The notes under the pieces: model-generated
What the model saw: only the letters and a program-made list of their open reading frames with translations
Told to the model about the DNA's origin: nothing
Databases searched by the model: none
NCBI RefSeq assembly: GCF_933775445.1
Contig: NW_026089471.1
Location: 62,001-126,000, forward strand
Reading direction: 5' to 3'
Origin: Argentina anserina
Taxonomy: Eukaryota > Streptophyta > Magnoliopsida > Rosales > Rosaceae
Length of the DNA: 64,000 nucleotides
Translations under genes and position numbers: made by a program
Shown here: positions 38,301 through 52,300 of the stretch, one piece after another
Position numbering within the stretch: the first letter of the stretch is position 1
Layout of the letters: each line of letters starts with the position of its first letter

Positions 38301-41300
38301 CAATTGGAATAGTAAAGATACGCAAACGATGTAAAGATACTCAGTTTGAAAGAAACACACTCCCACACTTGCAAAACTCTCAAATTCAATAGAAACTCGC
38401 ATTAGAAAGCCTTACAGAAAGATACTCAAACGAGAAATGAAAAGATACACAATTGGAATAGTAAAGATACGCAAACGATGTAAAGATACACAATTGGAAT
38501 AGTAAAGATACGTAAACGATGTAAAGATACTCAGTTTGAAAGAAACACACTCCCACACTTGCAAAACTCTCAAAATCAATAGAAACTCGCATCAGAAAGC
38601 CTTACAGAAAGATACTTAAACGAGAAATGAAAAGATACACAATTGGAATAGTAAAGATACGCAAACGATGTAAAGATACTCAGTTTGAAAGAAACACACT
38701 CCCACACTTGCAAAACTCTCAAATTCAATAGAAACTCGCATCAGAAGCCTTACAGAAAGATACTCAAACGAGAAATGAAAAGATACACAATTGGAATAGT
38801 AAAGATACGCAAACGATGTAAAGATACACAATTGGAATAGTAAAGATACGCAAACGATGTAAAGATACTCAGTTTGAAAGAAACACACTCCCACACTTGC
38901 AAAACTCTCAAATTCAATAGAAACTCGCATTAGAAAGCCTTACAGAAAGATACTCAAACGAGAAATGAAAAGATACACAATTGGAATAGTAAAGATACGC
39001 AAACGATGTAAAGATACACAATTGGAATAGTAAAGATACGTAAACGATGTAAAGATACTCAGTTTGAAAGAAACACACTCCCACACTTGCAAAACTCTCA
39101 AATTCAATAGAAACTCGCATCAGAAAGCCTTACAGAAAGATACTTAAACGAGAAATGAAAAGATACACAATTGGAATAGTAAAGATACGCAAACGATGTA
39201 AAGATACACAATTGGAATAGTAAAGATACGCAAACGATGTAAAGATACTCAGTTTGAAAGAAACACACTCCCACACTTGCAAAACTCTCAAATTCAATAG
39301 AAACTCGCATTAGAAAGCCTTACAGAAAGATACTCAAACGAGAAATGAAAAGATACACAATTGGAATAGTAAAGATACGCAAACGATGTAAAGATACACA
39401 ATTGGAATAGTAAAGATACGCAAACGATGTAAAGATACTCAGTTTGAAAGAAACACACTCCCACACTTGCAAAACTCTCAAATTCAATAGAAACTCGCAT
39501 CAGAAAGCCTTACAGAAAGATACTCAAACGAGAAATGAAAAGATACACAATTGGAATAGTAAAGATACGCAAACGATGTAAAGATACTCAGTGTGAAAAA
39601 AACACACTCCCACACTTGCAAAACTCTCAAATTCAATAGAAACTCGCATCAGAAAGCCTTACAGAAAGATACTTAAACGAGAAATGAAAAGATACATAAT
39701 TGGAATAGTAAAGATACGCAAACGATGTAAAGATACACAATTGGAATAGTAAAGATACGCAAACGATGTAAAGATATTCAGTTTGAAAGAAACACACTCC
39801 CACACTTGCAAAACTCTCATATACAATAGAAACTGGCATCAGAAGCCTTACAGAAAGATACTCAAATGAGAAATGAAAAGATACACAATTGGAATAGTAA
39901 AGATACGCAAACGATGTAAAGATACACAATTGGAATAGTAAAGATACGCAAACGATGTAAAGATACTCAGTTTGAAAGAAACACACTCCCACACTTGCAA
40001 AACTCTCAAAATCAATAGAAACTCGCATCAGAAAGCCTTACAGAAAGATACTCAAACGAGAAATGAAAAGATACACAATTGGAATAGTAAAGATACGCAA
40101 ACAATGTAAAGATACTCAGTTTGAAAGAAACACACTCCCACACTTGCAAAACTCTCAAATTCAATAGAAACTCGCATCAGAAGCCTTACAGAAAGATACT
40201 CAAATGAGAAATGAAAAGATACACAATTGGAATAGTAAAGATACGCAAACGATGTAAAGATACACAATTGGAATAGTAAAGATACGCAAACGATGTAAAG
40301 ATACTCAGTTTGAAAGAAACACACTCCCACACTTGCAAAACTCTCAAATTCAATAGAAACTCGCATTAGAAAGCCTTACAGAAAGATACTCAAACGAGAA
40401 ATGAAAAGATACACAATTGGAATAGTAAAGATACGCAAACGATGTAAAGATACACAATTGGAATAGTAAAGATACGCAAACGATGTAAAGATACTCAGTT
40501 TGAAAGAAACACACTCCCACACTTGCAAAACTCTCAAATTCAATAGAAACTCGCATCAGAAAGCCTTACAGAAAGATACTCAAACGAGAAATGAAAAGAT
40601 ACACAATTGGAATAGTAAAGATACGCAAACGATGTAAAGATACTCAGTTTGAAAGAAACACACTCCGACACTTGCAAAACTCTCAAATTCAATAGAAACT
40701 CGCATCAGAAAGCCATACAGAAAGATACTCAAACGAGAAATGAAAAGATACACAATTGGAATAGTAAAGATACGCAAACAATGTAAAGATACTCAGTTTG
40801 AAAGAAACACACTCCCACACTTGCAAAACTCTCAAAATCAATAGAAACTCGCATCAGAAAGCCTTACAGAAAGATACTCAAACGAGAAATGAAAAGATAC
40901 ACAATTGGAATAGTAAAGATACGCAAACGATGTAAAGATACTCAGTTTGAAAGAAACACACTCCCACACTTGCAAAACTCTCAAATTCAATAGAAACTCG
41001 CATCAGAAGCCTTACAGAAAGATACTCAAACGAGAAATGAAAAGATACACAATTGGAATAGTAAAGATACGCAAACGATGTAAAGATACACAATTGGAAT
41101 AGTAAAGATACGCAAACGATGTAAAGATACTCAGTTTGAAAGAAACACACTCCCACACTTGCAAAACTCTCAAATTCAATAGAAACTCGCATCAGAAAGC
41201 CTTACAGAAAGATACTCAAACGAGAAATGAAAAGATACACAATTGGAATAGTAAAGATACGCAAACGATGTAAAGATACTCAGTTTGAAAGAAACACACT

Positions 41301-42890
41301 CCCACACTTGCAAAACTCTCAAATTCAATAGAAACTCGCATCAGAAAGCCTTACAGAAAGATACTCAAACGAGAAATGAAAAGATACACAATTGGAATAG
41401 TAAAGATACGCAAACGATGTAAACATACACAATTGGAATAGTAAAGATACGCAAACTATGTAAAGATACTCAGTTTGAAAGAAACACACTCCCACACTTG
41501 CAAAACTCTCAAATTCAATAGAAACTCGCATTAGAAAGCCTTACAGAAAGATACTCAAACGAGAAATGAAAAGATACACAATTGGAATAGTAAAGATACG
41601 CAAACGATGTAAAGATACACAATTGGAATAGTAAAGATACGGAAACGATGTAAAGATACTCAGTTTGAAAGAAACACACTCCCACACTTGCAAAACTCTC
41701 AAATTCAATAGAAACTCGCATCAGAAAGCCTTACAGAAAGATACTTAAACGAGAAATGAAAAGATACACAATTGGAATAGTAAAGATACGCAAACGATGT
41801 AAAGATACACAATTAGAATATTAAAGATACGCAAACGATGTAAAGATATTCAGTTTGAAAGAAACACACTCCCACACTTGCAAAACTCTCAAATACAATA
41901 GAAACTGGCATCAGAAGCCTTACAGAAAGATACTCAAGCGAGAAATGAAAAGATACACAATTGGAATAGTAAAGATACGCAAACGATGTAAAGATACTCA
42001 GTTTGAAAGAAACACACTCCCACAGTTGCAAAACTCTCAAATTAGATAGAAACTCGCATTAGAAAGCCTTACAGAAAGATACTCAAACGAGAAATGAAAA
42101 GATACACAATTGGAATAGTAAAGATACGCAAACGATGTAAAGATACACAATTGGAATAGTAAAGATACGCAAACGATGTAAAGATACTCAGTTTGAAAGA
42201 AACACACTCCCACACTTGCAAAACTCTCAAATTCAATAGAAACTCGCATCAGAAAGCCTTACAGAAAGATACTCAAACGAGAAATGAAAAGATACACAAT
42301 TGGAATAGTAAAGATACGCAAACGATGTAAAGATACTCAGTTTGAAAGAAACACACTCCGACACTTGCAAAACTCTCAAATTCAATAGAAACTCGCATCA
42401 GAAAGCCATACGGAAAGATACTCAAACGAGAAATGAAAAGATACACAATTGGAATAGTAAAGATACGCAAACAATGTAAAGATACTCAGTTTGAAAGAAA
42501 CACACTCCCACACTTGCAAAACTCTCAAAATCAATAGAAACTCGCATCAGAAAGCCTTACAGAAAGATACTCAAACGAGAAATGAAAAGATACACAATTG
42601 GAATAGTAAAGATACGCAAACGATGTAAAGATACTCAGTTTGAAAGAAACACACTCCGACACTTGCAAAACTCTCAAATTCAATAGAAACTCGCATCAGA
42701 AAGCCATACAGAAAGATACTCAAACGAGAAATGAAAAGATACACAATTGGAATAGTAAAGATACGCAAACGATGTAAAGATACTCAGTTTGAAAGAAACA
42801 CACTCCCACACTTGCAAAACTCTCAAATTCAATAGAAACTCGCATCAGAAAGCCTTACAGAAAGATACTCAAACGAGAAATGAAAAGATA

Positions 42891-45800
42891 CACAATTGGA
42901 ATAGTAAAGATACGCAAACGATGTAAAGATACTCAGTGTGAAAGAAACACACTCCCACACTTGCAAAACTCTCAAATTCAATAGAAACTCGCATCAGAAA
43001 GCCTTACAGAAAGATACTTAAACGAGAAATGAAAAGATACACAATTGGAATAGTAAAGATACGCAAACGATGTAAAGATACACAATTGGAATAGTAAAGA
43101 TACGCAAACGATGTAAAGATATTCAGTTTGAAAGAAACACACTCCCACACTTGCAAAACTCTCATATACAATAGAAACTGGCATCAGAAGCCTTACAGAA
43201 AGATACTCAAATGAGAAATGAAAAGATACACAATTGGAATAGTAAAGATACGCAAACGATGTAAAGATACACAATTGGAATAGTAAAGATACGCAAACGA
43301 TGTAAAGATACTCAGTTTGAAAGAAACACACTCCCACACTTGCAAAACTCTCAAAATCAATAGAAACTCGCATCAGAAAGCCTTACAGAAAGATACTCAA
43401 ACGAGAAATGAAAAGATACACAATTGGAATAGTAAAGATACGCAAACAATGTAAAGATACTCAGTTTGAAAGAAACACACTCCCACACTTGCAAAACTCT
43501 CAAATTCAATAGAAACTCGCATCAGAAAGCCTTACAGAAAGATACTCAAACGAGAAATGAAAAGATACACAATTGGAATAGTAAAGATACGCAAACGATG
43601 TAAAGATACACAATTGGAATAGTAAAGATACGCAAACGATGTAAAGATACTCAGTTTGAAAGAAACACACTCCCACACTTGCAAAACTCTCAAATTCAAT
43701 AGAAACTCGCATTAGAAAGCCTTACAGAAAGATACTCAAACGAGAAATGAAAAGATACACAATTGGAATAGTAAAGATACGCAAACGATGTAAAGATACA
43801 CAATTGGAATAGTAAAGATACGCAAACGATGTAAAGATACTCAGTTTGAAAGAAACACACTCCCACACTTGCAAAACTCTCAAATTCAATAGAAACTCGC
43901 ATCAGAAAGCCTCACAGAAAGATACTCAAACGAGAAATGAAAAGATACACAATTGGAATAGTAAAGATACGCAAACGATGTAAAGATACTCAGTTTGAAA
44001 GAAACACACTCCGACACTTGCAAAACTCTCAAATTCAATAGAAACTCGCATCAGAAAGCCATACAGAAAGATACTCAAACGAGAAATGAAAAGATACACA
44101 ATTGGAATAGTAAAGATACGCAAACGATGTAAAGATACTCAGTTTGAAAGAAACACACTCCCACACTTGCAAAACTCTCAAAATCAATAGAAACTCGCAT
44201 CAGAAAGCCTTACAGAAAGATACTCAAACGAGAAATGAAAAGATACACAATTGGAATAGTAAAGATACGCAAACGATGTAAAGATACTCAGTTTGAAAGA
44301 AACACACTCCCACACTTGCAAAACTCTCAAATTCAATAGAAACTCGCATCAGAAGCCTTACAGAAAGATACTCAAACGAGAAATGAAAAGATACACAATT
44401 GGAATAGTAAAGATACGCAAACGATGTAAAGATACACAATTGGAATAGTAAAGATACGCAAACGATGTAAAGATACTCAGTTTGAAAGAAACACACTCCC
44501 ACACTTGCAAAACTCTCAAATTCAATAGAAACTCGCATCAGAAAGCCTTACAGAAAGATACTCAAACGAGAAATGAAAAGATACACAATTGGAATAGTAA
44601 AGATACGCAAACGATGTAAAGATACTCAGTTTGAAAGAAACACACTCCGACACTTGCAAAACTCTCAAATTCAATAGAAACTCGCATCAGAAAGCCATAC
44701 AGAAAGATACTCAAACGAGAAATGAAAAGATACACAATTGGAATAGTAAAGATACGCAAACGATGTAAACATACACAATTGGAATAGTAAAGATACGCAA
44801 ACTATGTAAAGATACTCAGTTTGAAAGAAACACACTCCCACACTTGCAAAACTCTCAAATTCAATAGAAACTCGCATTAGAAAGCCTTACAGAAAGATAC
44901 TCAAACGAGAAATGAAAAGATACACAATTGGAATAGTAAAGATACGCAAACGATGTAAAGATACACAATTGGAATAGTAAAGATACGTAAACGATGTAAA
45001 GATACTCAGTTTGAAAGAAACACACTCCCACACTTGCAAAACTCTCAAATTCAATAGAAACTCGCATCAGAAAGCCTTACAGAAAGATACTTAAACGAGA
45101 AATGAAAAGATACACAATTGGAATAGTAAAGATACGCAAACGATGTAAAGATACTCAGTTTGAAAGAAACACACTCCCACACTTGCAAAACTCTCAAATT
45201 CAATAGAAACTCGCATCAGAAAGCCTTACAGAAAGATACTCAAACGAGAAATGAAAAGATACACAATTGGAATAGTAAAGATACGCAAACGATGTAAAGA
45301 TACTTAGTTTGAAAGAAACACACTCCCACACTTGCAAAACTCTCAAATACAATAGAAACTCGCATCAGAAAGCCTTACAGAAAGATACTCAAACGAGAAA
45401 TGAAAAGATACACAATTGGAATAGTAAAGATACGCAAACGATGTAAAGATACTCAGTTTGAAAGAAACACACTCCCACACTTGCAAAACTCTCAAATTCA
45501 ATAGAAACTCGCATCAGAAAGCCTTACAGAAAGATACTCAAACGAGAAATGAAAAGATACACAATTGGAATAGTAAAGATACGCAAACGATGTAAAGATA
45601 CTCAGTTTGAAAGAAACACACTCTGACACTTGCAAAACTCTCAAATTCAATAGAAACTCGCATCAGAAAGCCATACAGAAAGATACTCAAACGAGAAATG
45701 AAAAGATACACAATTGGAATAGTAAAGATACGCAAACAATGTAAAGATACTCAGTTTGAAAGAAACACACTCCCACACTTGCAAAACTCTCAAAATCAAT

Positions 45801-48800
45801 AGAAACTCGCATCAGAAAGCCTTACAGAAAGATACTCAAACGAGAAATGAAAAGATACACAATTGGAATAGTAAAGATACGCAAACGATGTAAAGATACT
45901 CAGTTTGAAAGAAACACACTCCCACACTTGCAAAACTCTCAAATTCAATAGAAACTCGCATTAGAAAGCCTTACAGAAAGATACTCAAACGAGAAATGAA
46001 AAGATACACAATTGGAATAGTAAAGATACGCAAACGATGTAAAGATACACAATTGGAATAGTAAAGATACGCAAACGATGTAAAGATACTCAGTTTGAAA
46101 GAAACACACTCCCACACTTGCAAAACTCTCAAATTCAATAGAAACTCGCATCAGAAAGCCTTACAGAAAGATACTCAAACGAGAAATGAAAAGATACACA
46201 ATTGGAATAGTAAAGATACGCAAACGATGTAAAGATACTCAATTGGAATAGTAAAGATACGCAAACGATGTAAAGATACTCAGTTTGAAAGAAACACACT
46301 CCCACAATTGCAAAACTCTCAAAATCAATAGAAACTCGCATCAGAAAGCCTTACAGAAAGATACTCAAACGAGAAATGAAAAGATACACAATTGGAATAG
46401 TAAAGATACGCAAACGATGTAAAGATACTCAGTTTGAAAGAAACACACTCCCACACTTGCAAAACTCTCAAATTCAATAGAAACTCGCATCAGAAGCCTT
46501 AGAGAAAGATACTCAAACGAGAAATGAAAAGATACACAATTGGAATAGTAAAGATACGCAAACGATGTAAAGATACACAATTGGAATAGTAAAGATACGC
46601 AAACGATGTAAAGATACTCAGTTTGAAAGAAACACACTCCCACACTTGCAAAACTCTCAAATTCAATAGAAACTCGCATCAGAAAGCCATACAGAAAGAT
46701 ACTCAAACGAGAAATGAAAAGATACACAATTGGAATAGTAAAGATACGCAAACGATGTAAACATACACAATTGGAATAGTAAAGATACGCAAACTATGTA
46801 AAGATACTCAGTTTGAAAGAAACACACTCCCACACTTGCAAAACTCTCAAATTCAATAGAATCTCGCATTAGAAAGCCTTACAGAAAGATACTCAAACGA
46901 GAAATGAAAAGATACACAATTGGAATAGTAAAGATACGCAAACGATGTAAAGATACACAATTGGAATAGTAAAAATACGCAAACGATGTAAAGATACTCA
47001 GTTTGAAAGAAATACACTCCCACACTTGCAAAACTCTCAAATTCAATAGAAACTCGTAACAGAAAGCCTTACAGAAAGATACTTAAACGAGAAATGAAAA
47101 GATACACAATTGGAATAGTAAAGATACGCAAACGATGTAAAGAAACACAATTGGAATAGTAAAGATACGCAAACGATGTAAAGATACTCAGTTTGAAAGA
47201 AACACACTCCCACACTTGCAAAACTCTCAAATTCAATAGAAACTCGCATCAGAAAGCCTTACAGAAAGATACTCAAACGAGAAATGAAAAGATACACAAT
47301 TGGAATAGTAAAGATACGCAAACGATGTAAAGATACTCAGTTTGAAAGAAACACACTCCCACACTTGCAAAACTCTCAAATACAATAGAAACTCGCATCA
47401 GAAGCCTTACAGAAAGATACTCAAACGAGAAATGAAAAGATACACAATTGGAATAGTAAAGATACGCAAACGATGTAAAGATACACAATTGGAATAGTAA
47501 AGATACGCAAACGATGTAAAGATACTCAGTTTGAAAGAAACACACTCCCACACTTGCAAAACTCTCAAATTAGATAGAAACTCGCATTAGAAAGCCTTAC
47601 AGAAAGATACTCAAACGAGAAATGAAAAGATACACAATTGGAATAGTAAAGATACGCAAACGATGTAAAGATACACAATTGGAATAGTAAAGATTCGCAA
47701 ACGATGTAAAGATACTCAGTTTGAAAGAAACACACTCCCACACTTGCAAAACTCTCAAATTCAATAGAAACTCGCATCAGAAAGCGATACAGAAAGATAC
47801 TTAAACGAGAAATGAAAAGATACACAATTGGAATAGTAAAGATACGCAAACGATGTAAAGATACTCAGTTTGAAAGAAACACACTCCCACACTTGCAAAA
47901 CTCTCAAATTCAATAGAAACTCGCATCAGAAGCCTTACAGAAAGATACTCAAACGAGAAATGAAAAGATACACAATTGGAATAGTAAAGATACGCAAACG
48001 ATGTAAAGATACACAATTGGAATAGTAAAGATACGCAAACGATGTAAAGATACTCAGTTTGAAAGAAACACACTCCCACACTTGCAAAACTCTCAAATTC
48101 AATAGAATCTCGCATTAGAAAGCCTTACAGAAAGATACTCAAACGAGAAATGAAAAGATACACAATTGGAATAGTAAAGATACGCAAACGATGTAAAGAT
48201 ACACAATTGGAATAGTAAAAATACGCAAACGATGTAAAGATACTCAGTTTGAAAGAAATACACTCCCACACTTGCAAAACTCTCAAATTCAATAGAAACT
48301 CGTATCAGAAAGCCTTACAGAAAGATACTTAAACGAGAAATGAAAAGATACACAATTGGAATAGTAAAGATACGCAAACGATGTAAAGATACACAATTGG
48401 AATAGGAAAGATACGCAAACGATGTAAAGATACTCAGTTTGAAAGAAATACACTCCCACACTTGCAAAACTCTCAAAATCAATAGAAACTCGCATCAGAA
48501 AGCCTTACAGAAAGATACTCAAACGAGAAATGAAAAGATACACAATTGGAATAGTAAAGATACGCAAACGATGTAATGATACTCAGTTTGAAAGAAACAC
48601 ACTCCCACACTTGCAAAACTCTCAAATTCAATAGAAACTCGCATTAGAAAGCCTTACAGAAAGATACTCAAACGAGAAATGAAAAGATACACAATTGGAA
48701 TAGTAAAGATACGCAAACGATGTAAAGATACACAATTGGAATAGTAAAAATACGCAAACGATGTAAAGATACTCAGTTTGAAAGAAACACACTCCCACAC

Positions 48801-48834
48801 TTGCAAAACTCTTAAATTCAATAGAAACTCGCAT
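42891..48834 (+). repeat. Large satellite duplication, offset 6410 (copy 1)
   Basis: About 5.94 kb that recurs at about 49301-55244. Rare variants fall at the same offset throughout: ACTCAGTGTG (42931/49341), CACTCTGACAC (45621/52031), CACAATTGCAAA, CTCGTAACAG, AGATTCGCAAA, AGCGATACAG and GTAATGATAC. I noticed four substitutions: 43913 C/T, 44126 G/A, 44770 C/G and 48318 C/T. Copies end at GCATT versus GCATC (48835/55245). Confidence 0.92.
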
Positions 48835-49300
48835 TAGAAAGCCTTACAGAAAGATACTCAAACGAGAAATGAAAAGATACACAATTGGAATAGTAAAGAT
48901 ACGCAAACGATGTAAAGATACACAATTGGAATAGTAAAGATACGTAAACGATGTAAAGATACTCAGTTTGAAAGAAACACACTCCCACACTTGCAAAACT
49001 CTCAAATTCAATAGAAACTCGCATCAGAAAGCCTTACAGAAAGATACTTAAACGAGAAATGAAAAGATACACAATTGGAATAGTAAAGATACGCAAACGA
49101 TGTAAAGATACACAATTGGAATAGTAAAAATACGCAAACGATGTAAAGATACTCAGTTTGAAAGAAATACACTCCCACACTTGCAAAACTCTCAAATTCA
49201 ATAGAAACTCGTAACAGAAAGCCTTACAGAAAGATACTTAAACGAGAAATGAAAAGATACACAATTGGAATAGTAAAGATACGCAAACGATGTAAAGAAA

Positions 49301-52300
49301 CACAATTGGAATAGTAAAGATACGCAAACGATGTAAAGATACTCAGTGTGAAAGAAACACACTCCCACACTTGCAAAACTCTCAAATTCAATAGAAACTC
49401 GCATCAGAAAGCCTTACAGAAAGATACTTAAACGAGAAATGAAAAGATACACAATTGGAATAGTAAAGATACGCAAACGATGTAAAGATACACAATTGGA
49501 ATAGTAAAGATACGCAAACGATGTAAAGATATTCAGTTTGAAAGAAACACACTCCCACACTTGCAAAACTCTCATATACAATAGAAACTGGCATCAGAAG
49601 CCTTACAGAAAGATACTCAAATGAGAAATGAAAAGATACACAATTGGAATAGTAAAGATACGCAAACGATGTAAAGATACACAATTGGAATAGTAAAGAT
49701 ACGCAAACGATGTAAAGATACTCAGTTTGAAAGAAACACACTCCCACACTTGCAAAACTCTCAAAATCAATAGAAACTCGCATCAGAAAGCCTTACAGAA
49801 AGATACTCAAACGAGAAATGAAAAGATACACAATTGGAATAGTAAAGATACGCAAACAATGTAAAGATACTCAGTTTGAAAGAAACACACTCCCACACTT
49901 GCAAAACTCTCAAATTCAATAGAAACTCGCATCAGAAAGCCTTACAGAAAGATACTCAAACGAGAAATGAAAAGATACACAATTGGAATAGTAAAGATAC
50001 GCAAACGATGTAAAGATACACAATTGGAATAGTAAAGATACGCAAACGATGTAAAGATACTCAGTTTGAAAGAAACACACTCCCACACTTGCAAAACTCT
50101 CAAATTCAATAGAAACTCGCATTAGAAAGCCTTACAGAAAGATACTCAAACGAGAAATGAAAAGATACACAATTGGAATAGTAAAGATACGCAAACGATG
50201 TAAAGATACACAATTGGAATAGTAAAGATACGCAAACGATGTAAAGATACTCAGTTTGAAAGAAACACACTCCCACACTTGCAAAACTCTCAAATTCAAT
50301 AGAAACTCGCATCAGAAAGCCTTACAGAAAGATACTCAAACGAGAAATGAAAAGATACACAATTGGAATAGTAAAGATACGCAAACGATGTAAAGATACT
50401 CAGTTTGAAAGAAACACACTCCGACACTTGCAAAACTCTCAAATTCAATAGAAACTCGCATCAGAAAGCCATACAGAAAGATACTCAAACGAGAAATGAA
50501 AAGATACACAATTGGAATAGTAAAGATACGCAAACAATGTAAAGATACTCAGTTTGAAAGAAACACACTCCCACACTTGCAAAACTCTCAAAATCAATAG
50601 AAACTCGCATCAGAAAGCCTTACAGAAAGATACTCAAACGAGAAATGAAAAGATACACAATTGGAATAGTAAAGATACGCAAACGATGTAAAGATACTCA
50701 GTTTGAAAGAAACACACTCCCACACTTGCAAAACTCTCAAATTCAATAGAAACTCGCATCAGAAGCCTTACAGAAAGATACTCAAACGAGAAATGAAAAG
50801 ATACACAATTGGAATAGTAAAGATACGCAAACGATGTAAAGATACACAATTGGAATAGTAAAGATACGCAAACGATGTAAAGATACTCAGTTTGAAAGAA
50901 ACACACTCCCACACTTGCAAAACTCTCAAATTCAATAGAAACTCGCATCAGAAAGCCTTACAGAAAGATACTCAAACGAGAAATGAAAAGATACACAATT
51001 GGAATAGTAAAGATACGCAAACGATGTAAAGATACTCAGTTTGAAAGAAACACACTCCGACACTTGCAAAACTCTCAAATTCAATAGAAACTCGCATCAG
51101 AAAGCCATACAGAAAGATACTCAAACGAGAAATGAAAAGATACACAATTGGAATAGTAAAGATACGCAAACGATGTAAAGATACACAATTGGAATAGTAA
51201 AGATACGCAAACTATGTAAAGATACTCAGTTTGAAAGAAACACACTCCCACACTTGCAAAACTCTCAAATTCAATAGAAACTCGCATTAGAAAGCCTTAC
51301 AGAAAGATACTCAAACGAGAAATGAAAAGATACACAATTGGAATAGTAAAGATACGCAAACGATGTAAAGATACACAATTGGAATAGTAAAGATACGTAA
51401 ACGATGTAAAGATACTCAGTTTGAAAGAAACACACTCCCACACTTGCAAAACTCTCAAATTCAATAGAAACTCGCATCAGAAAGCCTTACAGAAAGATAC
51501 TTAAACGAGAAATGAAAAGATACACAATTGGAATAGTAAAGATACGCAAACGATGTAAAGATACTCAGTTTGAAAGAAACACACTCCCACACTTGCAAAA
51601 CTCTCAAATTCAATAGAAACTCGCATCAGAAAGCCTTACAGAAAGATACTCAAACGAGAAATGAAAAGATACACAATTGGAATAGTAAAGATACGCAAAC
51701 GATGTAAAGATACTTAGTTTGAAAGAAACACACTCCCACACTTGCAAAACTCTCAAATACAATAGAAACTCGCATCAGAAAGCCTTACAGAAAGATACTC
51801 AAACGAGAAATGAAAAGATACACAATTGGAATAGTAAAGATACGCAAACGATGTAAAGATACTCAGTTTGAAAGAAACACACTCCCACACTTGCAAAACT
51901 CTCAAATTCAATAGAAACTCGCATCAGAAAGCCTTACAGAAAGATACTCAAACGAGAAATGAAAAGATACACAATTGGAATAGTAAAGATACGCAAACGA
52001 TGTAAAGATACTCAGTTTGAAAGAAACACACTCTGACACTTGCAAAACTCTCAAATTCAATAGAAACTCGCATCAGAAAGCCATACAGAAAGATACTCAA
52101 ACGAGAAATGAAAAGATACACAATTGGAATAGTAAAGATACGCAAACAATGTAAAGATACTCAGTTTGAAAGAAACACACTCCCACACTTGCAAAACTCT
52201 CAAAATCAATAGAAACTCGCATCAGAAAGCCTTACAGAAAGATACTCAAACGAGAAATGAAAAGATACACAATTGGAATAGTAAAGATACGCAAACGATG

